Positions 1-13,541 of a stretch of 64,000 nt of DNA are shown here, piece after piece. The notes under the pieces are model-generated. The model was not told the DNA's origin. It did not search any database and saw only the letters and a program-made list of their open reading frames with translations. The stretch covers positions 5,855,501 through 5,919,500 of the forward strand of contig JAITYX010000032.1 in the NCBI GenBank assembly GCA_021018815.1. Reading direction: 5' to 3'. This stretch comes from Talinum fruticosum (taxonomy: Eukaryota; Streptophyta; Magnoliopsida; Caryophyllales; Talinaceae). Within the stretch, counting starts at the first letter, position 1, and each line of letters opens with the position of its first letter. Made by a program: the position numbers and the translations under genes.

Positions 1-635
1 TCAACTCAGTGGGAAGAACTTGGGACCAAGGTATTGAAAAGGAGTTTGCTGGCCTAGTGACTTCGGTCCAGATGTAATCCTTGATAGCCAGCTCAAGATC
101 TCATTTGGTAATGTCTTAAATACTTACACCAAATCCACTCCAGGAGTCAACTTGAGGCAAACATTGCTTTGTTGGACCCTTTCAGAGGTCCACTTTCTGA
201 TGGTGCACCTGCCTTTTGTCAAGAAACTCATTAGCTCTCAAAAACAATCCAAAATTACAATCAATCACTAATCAGAACCTGATCATGTCATTAAGTAGCT
301 ATTAACTTTTAATTGAATTATTAGTGAATACTAATGAGTTCGATCATTGGAGGGCTTTCCCTAACAAGGCCTTTTTAGAGTTACAAGCAGCAGATATAAT
401 ACCGGTGAGGAGGTGGTGACATCTCATTGGATAACAGTTGTTTAGTTTTGCAACAACAGCGAAGCATGTCTTGGGCTTAAGCGCAGCTCAAAACTCGTTG
501 AATTATGAGAATTTTGCTTGCGCTCGGGCTTGGATGTATGTTGCTCAACTCGGGTTCAGCTAGGGAAGAGAACAAGCCAAGTGAGCTGAGGTGTAGTTCA
601 ATGAGTTAGCCGAGGCTCGGATAATCAAGCCGACT

Positions 636-805
636 TTGGTTCGAGCTCGAGTCAAGTTTTGACAAAGTTGAGCTTGAGGTTTCCTCAAACCTGACATTCA
701 AACACACTTAGAGGTACCCCTTGGTTCGAGCCTGAGTCGGGCTTTGACAAAATTGAACCCGAGGTTTCATCAAACCTAACATTCAAACACGCTTAGAGGT
801 ACCCC
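636..805. repeat. 85-bp tandem duplication
   Basis: Two adjacent 85-bp units (636-720 and 721-805) both start TTGGTTCGAG and end TTAGAGGTACCCC. They differ at a modest number of positions, mostly transitions. The GC-richer, GAGCTCGAG-like content resembles the interior of plant hAT-type MITEs, but no terminal inverted repeats could be paired. Confidence 0.85.
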
Positions 806-3800
806 TAAGTATAAGGAGAACTAGTAAATGACCAAGTGCACTCAAATCAACTCATGAAGAATAAAAACATGGGTATGCTACAACTCTTGTGCAATCAACC
901 TATAAAGTCTTAAACATATGCTTCCAATTAACAGTTTGTAAGTTACCATTTATATTATATTTTTCGTCAATTATCATGATAAATTAATATTATTTTTTAA
1001 AAATAAAAAATATATATACGATCTAGCAATGAAAACGCATCAACTACATTAATAGAAGTTAGAATTCTTTTAATTTCGCAAGTAATATTTTTGTTAATGA
1101 ACTCTATTATAAAAGCATATAACTCGTGGAAAAAAGAAGTAGAATTACTTGAAGTCAAAGCCCCACTTCTCCATGCATGTTATGGGACCCAAAGAAAAGA
1201 AGAAATGAAAGCCTCATCCTTGTTGGCACATCCAAGCTAATTTAAAATTGGGTGAAGTCTAACTACTAATAAATTAAATGTTGACAAGAGAAAAGAAAAA
1301 AGTGCGCATGGTACAGTGGGAGTGGCAGAATGGTGCATATGGCAAATTAAAGGCACTGGAAATAATAAAAGAGGGAATAGAAGAAAGAATAGATAGATTA
1401 GATATAAGGGTAGAAAGAAATACAATAGAAATGAATGAATGAATTAGTAGGTTGGTCCAAAAATGAATGTTAATTTGCCACATGTTATATTGGCGTGCAA
1501 AAGGTCTATCCCACGGGCTGGCGGCTAAAGGCATGAAAGTTGGTCCATTGGCCCCTCCAAAGATGAAGATGTTGTGCTACAGTTGAGGCACTTGTTTTGC
1601 TCTTTGCCCTTCGTAGGGACATCTCTGTCCCCTACCACAACTTTCATGGACCCCTTTCTGTTCCTTTTCTTTCAGCCATTGCTATTATGCTGTTTCTTAG
1701 CTTGTGTTTTTAAACCTAACTCTACTGTTTCACCACTAGCTACCCCCTTTTTTAACACTTTCAGTCATGGTTTTATGCTGTGCAACTTATCTTAGCTTGG
1801 TGGGTGAATTTATGGAGCACTTGTTTGTTTCAATGAGAACATGATCTAGTTATATATCAGATCTAATAAAAACACAGGTCATTAAGTTCAGTGCAAATTT
1901 ATGAAAAAATTGTTTTAATTTGTGAAAATTCATAGTGAGACATATTTTTGTAGTTAGATTTATTTCTAAAATGAATTTGATTTAGATAAAAACATCCTTA
2001 AATAGATGAAATACAGTTCTGCTTCAAAATTAACACTTCCTTCCAAGTTGCTTGTGTTTAGCAAGTTACCCAAAGCCACATGTCCCAATCTAAACTTCAT
2101 CGAACTCAATTTCATAAACTCAAACACGCCTCCACTAATTAGAATTCACCCGTTCGAGTTACAATAGAACTAAACAATCTGTTGGCCGAAGTGATATGGG
2201 TAACAAAGTATTTGCAATTTAGGCTCAACAATGTGATATTTGTTTCATTTATTTTTCCCCCTTGGAGATGGTAGTGTCCTTTGGTAGGACCTCTCATGGC
2301 TGTCGGGACATATTGGGACTTATGAGGTGGGACCAATCATGGGTTTTGGCTGCATGATTTGGGTTGATTAAAAAGGTGGGTTGAAGGGGGCCAGTCTCAA
2401 GGTGAAGGCTCAAAAACTAATAAGATAATTAGGTGCAAGATTTTGGATACAAACTTTATAACACAAAAACAAGATTTAGGGTACAACTTTTGATGTGGAA
2501 AAAGGGGGATTTTGTTAGGCTAGGCCTGCCTTTGAGACTTTTAGAGTCAGATTTGGTTCAATAATAGTTAGTATCCCTCCAACTACTGTTGTGTAGATCT
2601 TCAGGGAATAAGCAATGACCTCCCTTTCTCCCCTCTATGCCTTTCCCTACATAAAAAGACAGAAAGGCACAGGGTTTAATTATGCCCTTGTTTCATGTTC
2701 TACATTTTCACCCCCTGCGTCTACATTACGTCACCTTCTATTCTACACATTACACCTCACAACTATATATATAAAATTATATAATTATTTCTATAAAAAT
2801 ATAAATAAACGATGTGTATATTTATTCTTTAAAAATAACTTAATTGAAGTCAATCAATCATAAAATATATGCATAAGATGTGTGTTGAATCATTGATTTG
2901 GACAATAAGAGTTTTATAATTTTAATTTTTATGAAATTTGATAAATATCGCTAAGTTTCTTTAATAAATTTTGGGTAATAGATGCCTAAGAGATTATTGT
3001 CCGACACTTAAGTCTGCTCTAGAACATTTATATATGATCAATGAACGCAACACGTCCGATATGGATTAATTAGACCATACAATGTGGAAAATACAAAACA
3101 AGATCATGACAATGTTATCCTACTTCGATTTAATCCAAGATAAGATACTAATTAAGTCCAGGACAAATTGAAGGGCATCATGTGTGAAATATCTAGTGGA
3201 TCAAAAGGCGTGGTAGCCTCCCTTAACTTGTCGCACACGTTTATTTTTTCAATATACGGTGTCATGAAATAAATAAAATTTAGATTTTCTTTGGGTTTTA
3301 AGAACCCTCCATGCCCAAAGGAAAAAAACAAAGAATAAATGGATACATGAAAACTAAGTCCCATATACAATAGTACACATATAATGCAAATAGATGACAA
3401 AGAGTGCTCACTTGAACCTGAAATGTTTTATAATAAAAAAGAAAGGGGAGTATAATAATACATGCTAGGATTGACCAATTAGATTGATTTCTTTGAGAAA
3501 GTATTAAAGAAACATGCATAGTGGCAAAGCAAAGCCTCAAGAAGCAATTAGAAACAAACCCCTGAAAAGCAAAGTAATCCAATATCCATCCATGCATGAT
3601 TAATACCATAGTACGAGTATACAAGTGTGTAAATAAGGGATTGGTTTGAAAGGCTTTGACATGAGCCAACCAACCCATTATTTTTTCCCCTTTTTTTATT
3701 AAAAAAAAAAAAAAGAAGAAGGCACTGATCTGTAAATTGACATAGTGATAGTGGGAGTGGAGAGTAGATGTTGCGTGCGTGCTTTGGTAAATGAAATGGG

Positions 3801-3899
3801 ATTCGTAGGTAATTTTAATTTTGTTGGCATGGAGGAGTTTGGTGGGTTCGCGTGCAGCCCTTAAGATGGCGATGTGTTCACTGTTCATAATGGATTTTG

Positions 3900-3926
3900 C
3901 CAGCCAGCCAGCCAGCCAGCCAGCCA
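3900..3926. repeat. (CCAG)n microsatellite
   Basis: About six to seven uninterrupted CCAG tetranucleotides. Confidence 0.9.
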
Positions 3927-4111
3927 TACTATAATCACAATAATACAGCATTTATATTCATTACTCCACACTTTCCCAATCATTCCCTTTTTCTGTCCCT
4001 CTATTTTGCAAAATCTTGATTCCAAAAACTCCCACAGTTTCACATCATTGCCTCCTCCTCTCCCCTCCCCTATTCAGCTGCTCACCTCTCCTGTTATGAC
4101 TTGCCTTCTGC

Positions 4112-4112
<1 letters not shown>

Positions 4113-4152
<40 letters not shown>
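4113..4152. repeat. (CT)n microsatellite
   Basis: About twenty uninterrupted CT dinucleotides in a broader pyrimidine-rich stretch (about 3.96-4.16 kb). Confidence 0.92.
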
Positions 4153-4154
<2 letters not shown>

Positions 4155-7100
4155 CCTTTTATTATCCTTTACTCAACCCTATATAGATAGCTAGGCCTAT
4201 CTAATCTATGCATGTAGTTATGCAACTTTTTGTCTAGAAGCTTCCCCTTCTGACAACTACTCTTTGGCCAGGAGTGTGCTTAAAGGTTAAAATGTCATCT
4301 CTACATTTTAAGCTAACCCAAAATAATTATGGGGTTAGATGAGCTTATGTATTGAGTTTTTACTTTTAATATATATATGTTCATTTTCAGAACTTGTGTC
4401 ATATTTGTTTTATTTTGAAGGAAAATAATGTAAAATGAAGATATATAATATACATGTCATTTTCTTTATCTGCATTTGAATGATTCAAAATTTGATTGAA
4501 AACTATCTATTTTTAAAAAATGTTATCTTTTGTAATTTCTTCAAAAGAATGTATGAAACACATTCATTGAATATAATTTCTCGATATATATGAGTTATTA
4601 CACACAACTATATCTAAAAGGAAATATTGTATAACTTCATTTGTGGATCAAAGACCACCGTACCCAAAAATTTAATAATTCAAAAAATAATGAGCTATAA
4701 CTTCATACTTAAAATCATTCAAATTTGTATAAATTAAGATATTTAAAATTAATTTAGGTTAATACGTGTCAAACTGAACATTTGAAATTTTAATCAAATA
4801 GTCGTACTTCTTTATCTAAAGAAAATATAGTGTTACATAATTTCAAGTATGATTAGCTTTTATTGTGCAAATTATTTAAAATATATCAATCAGTGTTTTT
4901 TTAGAGAATTACATATTATGTACATAGTAATGCCTAAGTTCTTCATATGATAATACTCATACTTATCCGGTAATTATGTTGTTTAATTATATCAATTTCA
5001 ATTAAAGGGACCATCCAATAAACACACTAACTTAACTATATATATATTTATAACACTATACCCATTCCTAATTGTGTACTTCCTTTGAATATTCCTAAAA
5101 TGCATGGTAGAAGAAATAAAACTTACTTTTCTAGTGCATAGAGTTTATTTGAAACCAAAAAATTAAAATTAAAATGAAATATTTTTATATTAAACTAAAT
5201 CATAAATATATAATATATGAGTGCTAACTATATTTATTTGAAATAATAGTTGCCACATTTTATACATTATTATTTCAAAGTCAATGTGTACTTAATCTCA
5301 TTTTCCCCCTTTTTCCTAAGCAATCCATTCACTTAGATGCTTATAAAATGCCCTAAATTAACTGGCAAAGTTCTTCTAGGGGAGTAAATATTAGATATTT
5401 TCATGCCCGAAGGCCGTTGCACCAGACAATTATGCCCTTTCATAGGGAAATTATTAATTTTCTTTTTGCGAGAAGAAATTATTAATTTTACCTGCTTGAG
5501 CTCTTGATCTTGAGAGGCAAGCTTTCTTAAAAGATCACTATGAATTATACATCTGTCAACGTTGTGTTTGACGATAATGTTTTGAGTATAATATGTTTTT
5601 AAATTAAAATATTGATCAATTAAATATTAGTATTTAGTAAATCTGTGAATCTAACAACTTTTTTTTTACCAATTAACCTTTTTCGGTTAGTACTTTTGTA
5701 AAGGTCAAATAGCTTTTTGGCCTTTCAAATTATTTTTTAAAAATACCCTTTAATTTTATATTTAAAATTTATCTACATCATTTAATGTAAATTTACATTA
5801 ATAAGATATGTCAATAATAAAATTTATTAAATATATTATGTATCTTCAATGATCTGGCTACATTAATGAATAAGATACTAAAATAATCATTGACTATTTC
5901 AAACAGTTAATTTCGCTAAAATAAAGATTTTGTTCCAAAAATTCTACTATAATTTATTGTCATGGGATCTAGAGTTATCTTATTGATCAAATGTAAGTAA
6001 CCTAACCCCCTACTAACATTTTTTGAAGGAGAGAGACTGATTTTAAAAGACCCACGAAAACTTAGACACGGTTTCAATAGTTGCTAATCTAATGTGGAGG
6101 ATGTCTCATTTTGCTGCAACCTAGCTACGACAGAGTTCACAGCAAGGTGGTAATAAGGTTGTTGAGCGAAAGTGAACCATCATTGTCTCTGCTCGATCTA
6201 ACGTAGTCACAATCAGAAAACATGTCGTCACAGTCCTCCTCTCCTCCCCCAACCCCCCTCTCTGCATGCACATCACTTATGTCTGGCTGTCTACTTAATT
6301 AATATGTTGTCACAATCGTACTAGGGGCAAGGCATTCCACCTTCAACCTCATGCTAGCTAGTTTATTTCCTATAGGGGAATTATGAGGGGTGATGACGCA
6401 CTCCTTGTGGGCCTCTGCCCTCAACTCTGATTATATACCACCTTTTTTTTGGCTGAGAGTCTGATCATATCAGCATGTTAATTAAGATAAGGACTATACA
6501 TTCAGTTGGTCTTTTGTTATCAAATGGTTTTAGGATGAAGGATGGGACTAAATAATCATAAGAGACGATCTTGGGAAGTGGTCAAAACATTGCTCGAATT
6601 GCTTGTGGTTAGGTGTTCAATTTCTCTTAAATTAGCTAGTCCACCAAAGATTGACAACTAGCGTTATAGATAAGTCTTTCTAGAATGCATTTGTTCTCAC
6701 TCACACTCTATTTACAAAAAGTTTCTCGTGATATGTCATCCATCCATTAATGATCCATAGTAAGCATGTTAGCTTAACTTTAGAATTTTTAAGAGTGGAG
6801 TCCTTTGAAAAGAATGGTACACCTTGGATGATACAAGTAGTAATATTAAATCCTTTTGAGCATTCTTTTTGACAATACTCAGTTATATTTACGTTGTTTG
6901 AAGAATTCAATATTCTCATTGCACCACATAAATAACCAACTCTTAGTCACAAATCAACTCTAATACTTAAATTTGACAAAAGTGACTAGACTCGAACTAA
7001 TGACTCGAAATCTGAACCGAACTGAGTTCGATTCAACATAATTCGAACCAAGTCAAACCCGGCTCAAATATTTTTTGCCAAAGTGTTTTTACTCTAGCAA

Positions 7101-9388
7101 GATCAATTTAGTGGACCAAATATGAATTGATCTAAAGTGAACCCGGCTCAAACATTATCCTACTTGAACTATGTCTGTAACTTGAAATTGACTCGAATGA
7201 CCCGTCTTCATGTCTACCGATACGATATGTAATGTTTCAAATCCTTCCAAGTCATAAGTTGTTATTATAACGGTTTTAAGGATTAACGATTAGCCCAACA
7301 AACCACTATAATCCTGTTATAATGCGTTATCCTCACTTACACACTACACACTACGTGAAACATTTTCCCATGGGATTGTACCATCCTAGCTAAGAGTGAT
7401 CCATGTGGTTTTCCTCTTCCATGGTGATCAGGGCATGAAAGGAAATTCATGAGCTCACATTTTGGAAGGAAATTGATTGAGAGATCTACGTATGAGTTAA
7501 ATCTGAAATCTCACATTGAAGTTCAGTAGGTAGAGTATGATATTTATGGGTTGGCCAGGGGTAAAACCTAACAACTTAACTTTCTGAGTTTGGTAGTGTT
7601 CATTTTATATTTGATCACTATACAACTCTTCCTTTCAAATTTTGGAGACTTGAAATTTGATCAAGCTAGATTTTGACTAGAATTATTTTATATTGGACTC
7701 ACCTTTTGAAAAAAAAAATACAAAGAATATTAGGTAGTCATTCTCTCAAGGGTTTTACCTGTATTATCATCAGTCATAATATATAAAAATTCTTACGAAG
7801 GGGAGGATGTGAAGGTAGAGGTAGACCTCGTAACATATCCCAATTTGGCAATATAACTATTGGACTCACATCAAATTGCTTTATCTTGTTCCTTTCATTG
7901 AAACTTTGTCTTGAGATAAGACTTTTTAGGGTTATTGCATGCATTATTTTTGGTGTTTGACTATACATAACTCTTTGCACACAGATAAAAAGAATTTACA
8001 ATCTTAGGGTATAGCATGAAAAATTTTGTGTTTCATGTATAATACAATGATTTTCATAACAATTTAATTTTGTGCGAAGGGGGTGGGGGATTTTTTTTTT
8101 CCCTTATCATTTTTCCTATAGATTATGAAATTTCTGACCTTGTAAATTGGTTTTATTTGAAACTTGTACAATTTCTTTAAAAAAATAATCAGGTAATTTT
8201 TTTGAAAAATTTTCATTTACCCTCCTCGAGATTTCGATAAATGTTTCTTTTTACCCCTGAACTTTTTAAATTATATTTTAACACCTTGATATTTTCACCC
8301 ATTATTATAAAAACTGTAATTATAGAAATACCATCTTCTCTTACCTTTTCCCTCTACCCATCTTCTTGCTAGTCCATGAACCTTTCCCCTTATGAAAACA
8401 TGACCCGAGGAACTCGAGTCCTTTGGTAACTCTGCTTTGCACATTGTTCGGCACTTTTCAGTTCAAAACTAATGATGTGTGTTCATTTCTCTTTCTACTC
8501 TCAAAAATTCAAATTTTCCATTTTCAGTGAGATGTCAACTAATTATATCATCATTATGGCCATAAATCATCAATACTTGGTCTACTAATTGTTTGTTGCT
8601 ACAAGGTGAAACTTTGGATATTTATGATAATTTGACACAAAGGTAAATAATAATCCAAAAGGTTTAGAGTCAGAAAAACATTTACCCAAACCTAAATTGA
8701 GAAATAATCGTAATTAAGATGATCATTAGTCACTTCAAAGTTTTTAAAAAGTCATCCTTTATAAAGTTCGTCCCATTATAATGTTTTCATGAGACAGTTT
8801 CACCTAAAAATTTGTGTTAAATAAAAATGTTCGATACATAGTATGGCTATAGCCGATGATGAATCTCATAAATATTTTGTTGTGTTCAGAAATATTTGTC
8901 TCCATTACTCCTCATTCAAGTAAGATAAGAGAATTTAGACATTTACGAGATTTCACACAATTAAAAGTGTTAAAATTTCCTTTTGCCACTTAAAAATTTT
9001 AAATAAATTGATATTATGTATGTTTAACAGTAAAGATTTACTATAAGCGTACAGTTGTCAATCACAATACTTGAGGGCTAATTTACAGGGATGGTTTGAA
9101 ATTACACTAGAGGTATTCATTTAATTACTACTAATATAATCAAATTAATCATGAAAACCTAAGAACAATCACAATTAACCAACAAACTATAAAATCCTAA
9201 ACTAAGGAAAGGGAGAAAACTATAAAGAAGTTGTATGTCCTAATATTACTGTTGGTCATCTTAGAGGGGTGAATAAGGCGATTAAAGAAGAACTCGGACT
9301 TCAAAATTTTTGGACTCTAAATATTGTAATATGCAAATTGATATACAGAAGCTAAAATAACAGAGACACTTAGAATGCAGTAAGTACA

Positions 9389-9521
9389 AGTTCTCATAGA
9401 CTAAAACTAGAGCAAGAATTTAAAGGAGACAAAACATGGTATATTTTTCAAAGTTCACTCCATCTAAAAGTTCTCATAGACTAAAACTAGAGCAAGAATT
9501 TAAAGGAGACAAAACATGGTA
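9389..9521. repeat. Direct repeat of 53 bp, period 80
   Basis: The segment starting AGTTCTCATAGACTAAAACT at 9389 recurs identically at 9469 and reads through AAACATGGTA in both copies. The 27 bp between them are unique. Identity over 53 bp points to a recent duplication. Confidence 0.9.
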
Positions 9522-10275
9522 CAACCTAACTTATCTTAACTTACATCACAATCGGAGATCTTTGCCTTCAAATGTCTTTTGATACCTTGTGTAAAATCAG
9601 AGTTTTCTTTGAACATTCTGATTAGCTCAATCTGCTCGACAAGAGACCATCATTGATCCTTTCCAGCCAACTCCAAGCACTTTGCATAAATTTCCACCAA
9701 TAAAATTGTAAAACAAGTATCTACTAGTTAAGGAATGAAAAATGCACCCCGAATCTGTCCAAGATTCAATAGGACTTTCAACACTCAAAACAAGAGCATC
9801 ATATATATATTCAATAGAATTCATAGAATCACGATCATCATTGTTATTAGGACAATTTTTCTTAAAATATCCATTTTCACTATAATCCTAACACATAACC
9901 TCTCTCGGATTTTGGGACCTACCCCTTACTTTAGAATTTGACCGGCTTCTAAACTAGTTTTGATTCTCGTGTTTTCCCCTTCCTCTAATATTCAACGTAC
10001 TCTCAGATGACTCCCCAAATCCTTATAGCGAATACTACTACTCGCAGTAGATATTATACTATCCTAAGACTCAGGCAAAGAGGACAACAAAATCAAGGCT
10101 TGCATTAAACCCTAACACTACCCACAATCGATGCGATAATTTCCTAAGAGACAAAGAGGAAAACAAAAGTCAAAGCCTTAAATTCATCATCAAAATTAAT
10201 TTTCACCGAAGCAAGTTCCAATACTATCATATTAAAATCATTCATATGATCTAATGAAATCAACTATCTTAAGAT

Positions 10276-11356
10276 TAGCGTTGGTAAAAATGTGTCCGAC
10301 CCAAATACCCGAATTTGTCCGACCCGGATAAAATCGAGTTTGGTCACCATTTTTTGTCTGAATTTAAAATTCAGACATGTCCAAATGTAAAATCAGGTTC
10401 GGGTTCGGATTAACTGTCCAAACTCAAGTTGTCCGAATTTTAGGTAAATTTTAGGCCCGACCAAATTTGGACATTCGGACAATGTCCAACTCAAATTTTT
10501 GGTCTTAAAAACTGAACTACTAAGCTTTTGGTCTGAATTATTTGAAGAGGCACAAACTTTAAATTTTTAAATTTGAAATTTAAAACTTGGATTTTTTAGG
10601 CCTTTTTATGCAGTAGCCCTTCATATAATTCACCTTCATAATCATAATCTAACACTAGTATAAAAAGAAGAAACCCTAGATTTTGACCCTCCCTCACCCT
10701 CTCTCTCTCTCTCTCTTCCTTTACTTTCCTTTCTCTCTCCTCGACGGCGCCCAGTAAAGATTAAATAGCTCAATCCCGACCCTACAGCCAACAAGTACTT
10801 CTCTCTCTCTCTCTCTGTCAGCCTACTCCCTCACACTTTTTATCTCTTTCTTCTAATGGTGGATTCGTTGTACTGCTGTCGATTCAATGCAGTGAGAACG
10901 GAGAAACCCATCCAAAGTGGTGACAACGATGAACTGATTGAGGCAACACTCAAGCAAGATGCATCTTTCGAGTTTGGATTTGTAACTTTAAAAGTTTTCT
11001 GAATTTCTAAAATTTCTCAATTTTACCTTTTTTAGTGTTGTAGATCAACTTGTGGTTATTGGTTTTGTGTTTATAGATGTTTTTGTACCAAAATAATTGT
11101 GTTTGGCTATGTGTTTGTGTGCGATAGACCTTTTCTAGCACAAAAGTTTGACAAAACACCAAGTATAATCCGCACACTCTAATTTGCTAAATTATTCAGA
11201 TTATAAATTCGGACATTCGGGTTCGGGTTCGGGTTCGAGTACAGAGACGAGTGTCCGGATTCGTAATTCGAACAAGGTTCGAGTCTAAGGGTTTTGTTCG
11301 AATGTCCAAATTGACTGAACTCGAATTGAGCAGTAACCTAATTTTTATCAGCGCTA
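10276..11356. mobile_element. Non-autonomous hAT-like element with perfect 8-bp target duplication
   Basis: The left end reads TAGCGTTGGTAAAAATGT. The right end, on the opposite strand, reads TAGCGCTGATAAAAATTA, giving 14 of 18 matching bases. The element is flanked on both sides by CTTAAGAT (10268-10275 and 11357-11364), an exact 8-bp target-site duplication. Eight-bp duplications with short TA-starting terminal repeats are the signature of the hAT superfamily. Subterminal DNA is rich in TCCGACCC/GGTTCGGGTT motifs repeated near both ends, which in this superfamily are typically transposase-binding repeats. The 1081-bp interior has two CT microsatellites and no transposase frame. A GC-balanced stretch near 10.85-10.98 kb looks mildly coding-like but I do not recognise it. 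Confidence 0.85.
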
Positions 11357-11837
11357 CTTAAGATCAAACAAACGACGCATCAACTATACCTTATTCATGG
11401 CGGAAGACTTCTCACACATATTTGATAAGGCTTCAAGGAGCCCTTTGTCGTCCTTTAATCCATCACTTTGAAGGCTTCTCATATAAAAACGTCATCTCCT
11501 TATTTTTTAGTATAGTTTTCTTCATAACCGTTGTAAAGGGGTTGTAACGAAAAGTCATTCTCGTAGTAGTGGACGTACCTTGCTAACGTCAATCTCACCG
11601 TACCCAACACTTGTCGATCAAGGATATCTCAATCCTTTTGCTCCTTGGTTATTGGTTTCTCTCCCAAAGGTTGATACAAATCCTTCCGATATAGCAGATC
11701 CTTTATTTGTATCTTTCATAATGTAAAATCTTTGCCATCAACTCGATCTTCACATTTCCTCCTTCCATTGTTTGATGTGAACTCTTAATCAAACTTGAGC
11801 TCTAATACTAGTTGTTAGCATCAGGTGTCATACTCAT

Positions 11838-12158
11838 AGGCCATGTTTGACTAATGATTTTTCAATGGCTTTTTGGCAAAAATGACTTTTGATGGAATTT
11901 TGGCTTTTTACTTAGTCAAAAATTTATTGAATGTGTTTGGTAAGTTGCCTTTTTGTACTAGCTTTTTATCCTCAAAAAGTTAATTTCAATAGCTTGTTGT
12001 GTTTGGCTTTTTGTAAATTAACTTTTTGTCTTATATCTTTTGAGAAACAACTAATTTTACCAAACATTTTTTTGAAATAGTTAATCCAATCAACCAACAA
12101 CTAACAGCTAACAATTGATTTAATCAGTCAATAACAAATAAATAATTGTCAAATAGGG
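11838..12158. mobile_element. Possible MITE
   Basis: The left end, GGCCATGTTTGACTAATGAT, and the reverse complement of the right end, CCCTATTTGACAATTATTT, look like imperfect terminal inverted repeats. Between them lies T-rich DNA with repeated GGCTTTTT motifs, a pattern common in plant hAT MITEs. No clear target duplication was found. Confidence 0.45.
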
Positions 12159-13379
12159 ATATAAACAATAATAAAATAAACAAGAGGAAAAATTGAACAA
12201 GACACAAGAATTTTATAAGGAAAACCCAAAATCGGAAAAAGCCATGAATGATTGTAGTAGAATTTGATAGCTTTACAAATGGTTGATAATTTGCTAACTA
12301 CACTCAACAGTAGAGATTTTCCAGCTATCATATAGACAAAACCCCCAAATTAAACAAAAGATACAAGGGACGAAAACCAAGCATTGGACTGCAGAACTGC
12401 CTGGCACTTGTTACATAGTGACATCAAAATCCAAATAAAATTATAAATTAAAATAATATCTAATATGGTGAAAACTTAATTAATTAAGAACATCTAATTT
12501 ATCACTTGTAATTTTAAAACTTAAAATTGTTTCAAGTTGAAAAGAACATGTCTTAACCTTAGTATTAACATGATATGCTCCCTCACCCCCTCCGTTATCA
12601 ATACTTGATAAATTTTACGTCATGTTCTAAACAGTTAGTTTTAGGACAAATGAATAGATTACATTACCTAATTATATTAATCAAGTGTCGGCTAGTATAT
12701 ATCGATTTATAAATTTAAAATAATTAAACTTCGATGTCAATAACATTTATATCGTCGTATTCATATACATCCAATTCTATCCAAATTTGAAGACACATAT
12801 TAATAACTTTAGCGGTTTGAGTTTAAAAAGTGTAAAAAATAACTATAAACGAAACAAGTTAAACGACAAAATTGCTAAATATTCAAGAATATAGTAATAA
12901 TTCAGTTGTTTTTAAAACTCCCATGGGTAGACAACAATGATATACATGTTGTGAACATTATGATCCATTGCTTGCCAATTAAAGAGTACTTCTTTACTAC
13001 ACAACACATCAAACAGCAGACAGCAAACTAGTAGTGACTTTATCACTAATTATTGTCACTGTGTATATCAATTCTCATTCCCCTTCTCATTTAAAAGAGA
13101 AAACAAAAAAACTACTGTAATGTAATCCATACACTGTGACATAAAACCCATTATGCATAGACTAACTGCCTGCTCCAAATCTCTCAAAATCCCAAAACTT
13201 ACAGAGCACCCAAAAATGAAATCCGAAAAAATCCAAAATTGAAAACCAAAACCAAAACCAAAACCCATCATCTTTCATATTTTCATTATGCCCCGGCAAA
13301 AAGCAATCATGATTCTTGGTTGCCTCACTCGCATGCCGTTCTCTCTCCTCTATTCAGATCACGCCCATTTCCTCCCCCT
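12159..13379. other. Intergenic AT-rich DNA upstream of SAMDC
   Basis: No gene or mobile element was recognised. The last 100 bp are pyrimidine-rich, as often seen in plant core promoters. Confidence 0.5.
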
Positions 13380-13386
13380 TATAAAT
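13380..13386 (+). promoter_or_regulatory. TATA box of the SAMDC gene
   Basis: TATAAAT lies 162 bp upstream of the chosen start codon, followed by a CT-rich leader that would form the 5' UTR. The position fits transcription starting about 30 bp downstream. No long upstream open frame of the type found in SAMDC1-like leaders is visible between here and the ATG. Confidence 0.6.
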
Positions 13387-13541
13387 TCTAGCCATCTCCC
13401 TCTTCTCTCCCTCACCCTGTAGACACCCACTCAAATTCAAACATACCCACCAGAAAATCCCCCTTTATATATCTTCATCTCTTGATCAGCTAACTACCAC
13501 ACTTGATCGAGTCACATACAGAAGAAGCACTAGCTAGTGTT

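Larger units (their letters stand above)
1..10267. other. Gene-poor AT-rich intergenic DNA with relic repeats
   Basis: I see no supportable gene here. The open frames present are short, or rich in Phe, Ile and Leu as expected of AT-rich noncoding DNA. The stretch holds an 85-bp tandem duplication near 0.64 kb, two microsatellites near 3.9 and 4.1 kb, and an 80-bp-spaced direct repeat near 9.4 kb, each listed separately. A weak MITE-like segment at about 6987-7216 starts TAGACTCGAA and ends with the inverse of TAGACATGAA. A CT-rich stretch at 3.95-4.2 kb resembles a plant 5' leader, but no open frame follows it. Confidence 0.6.

Noticed and set aside
3298..3951. 217-codon open frame on the minus strand
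   Set aside because: It is Phe/Ile/His-rich, passes through a poly-A/T tract and the CCAG microsatellite (giving Ala-Gly-Trp-Leu repeats), and matches no family I know.
6987..7216. 230-bp MITE with TAGACTCGAA/TTCATGTCTA ends
   Set aside because: Only 8 of 10 terminal bases pair and the flanking 8-mers do not match. It is mentioned as a weak possibility only.
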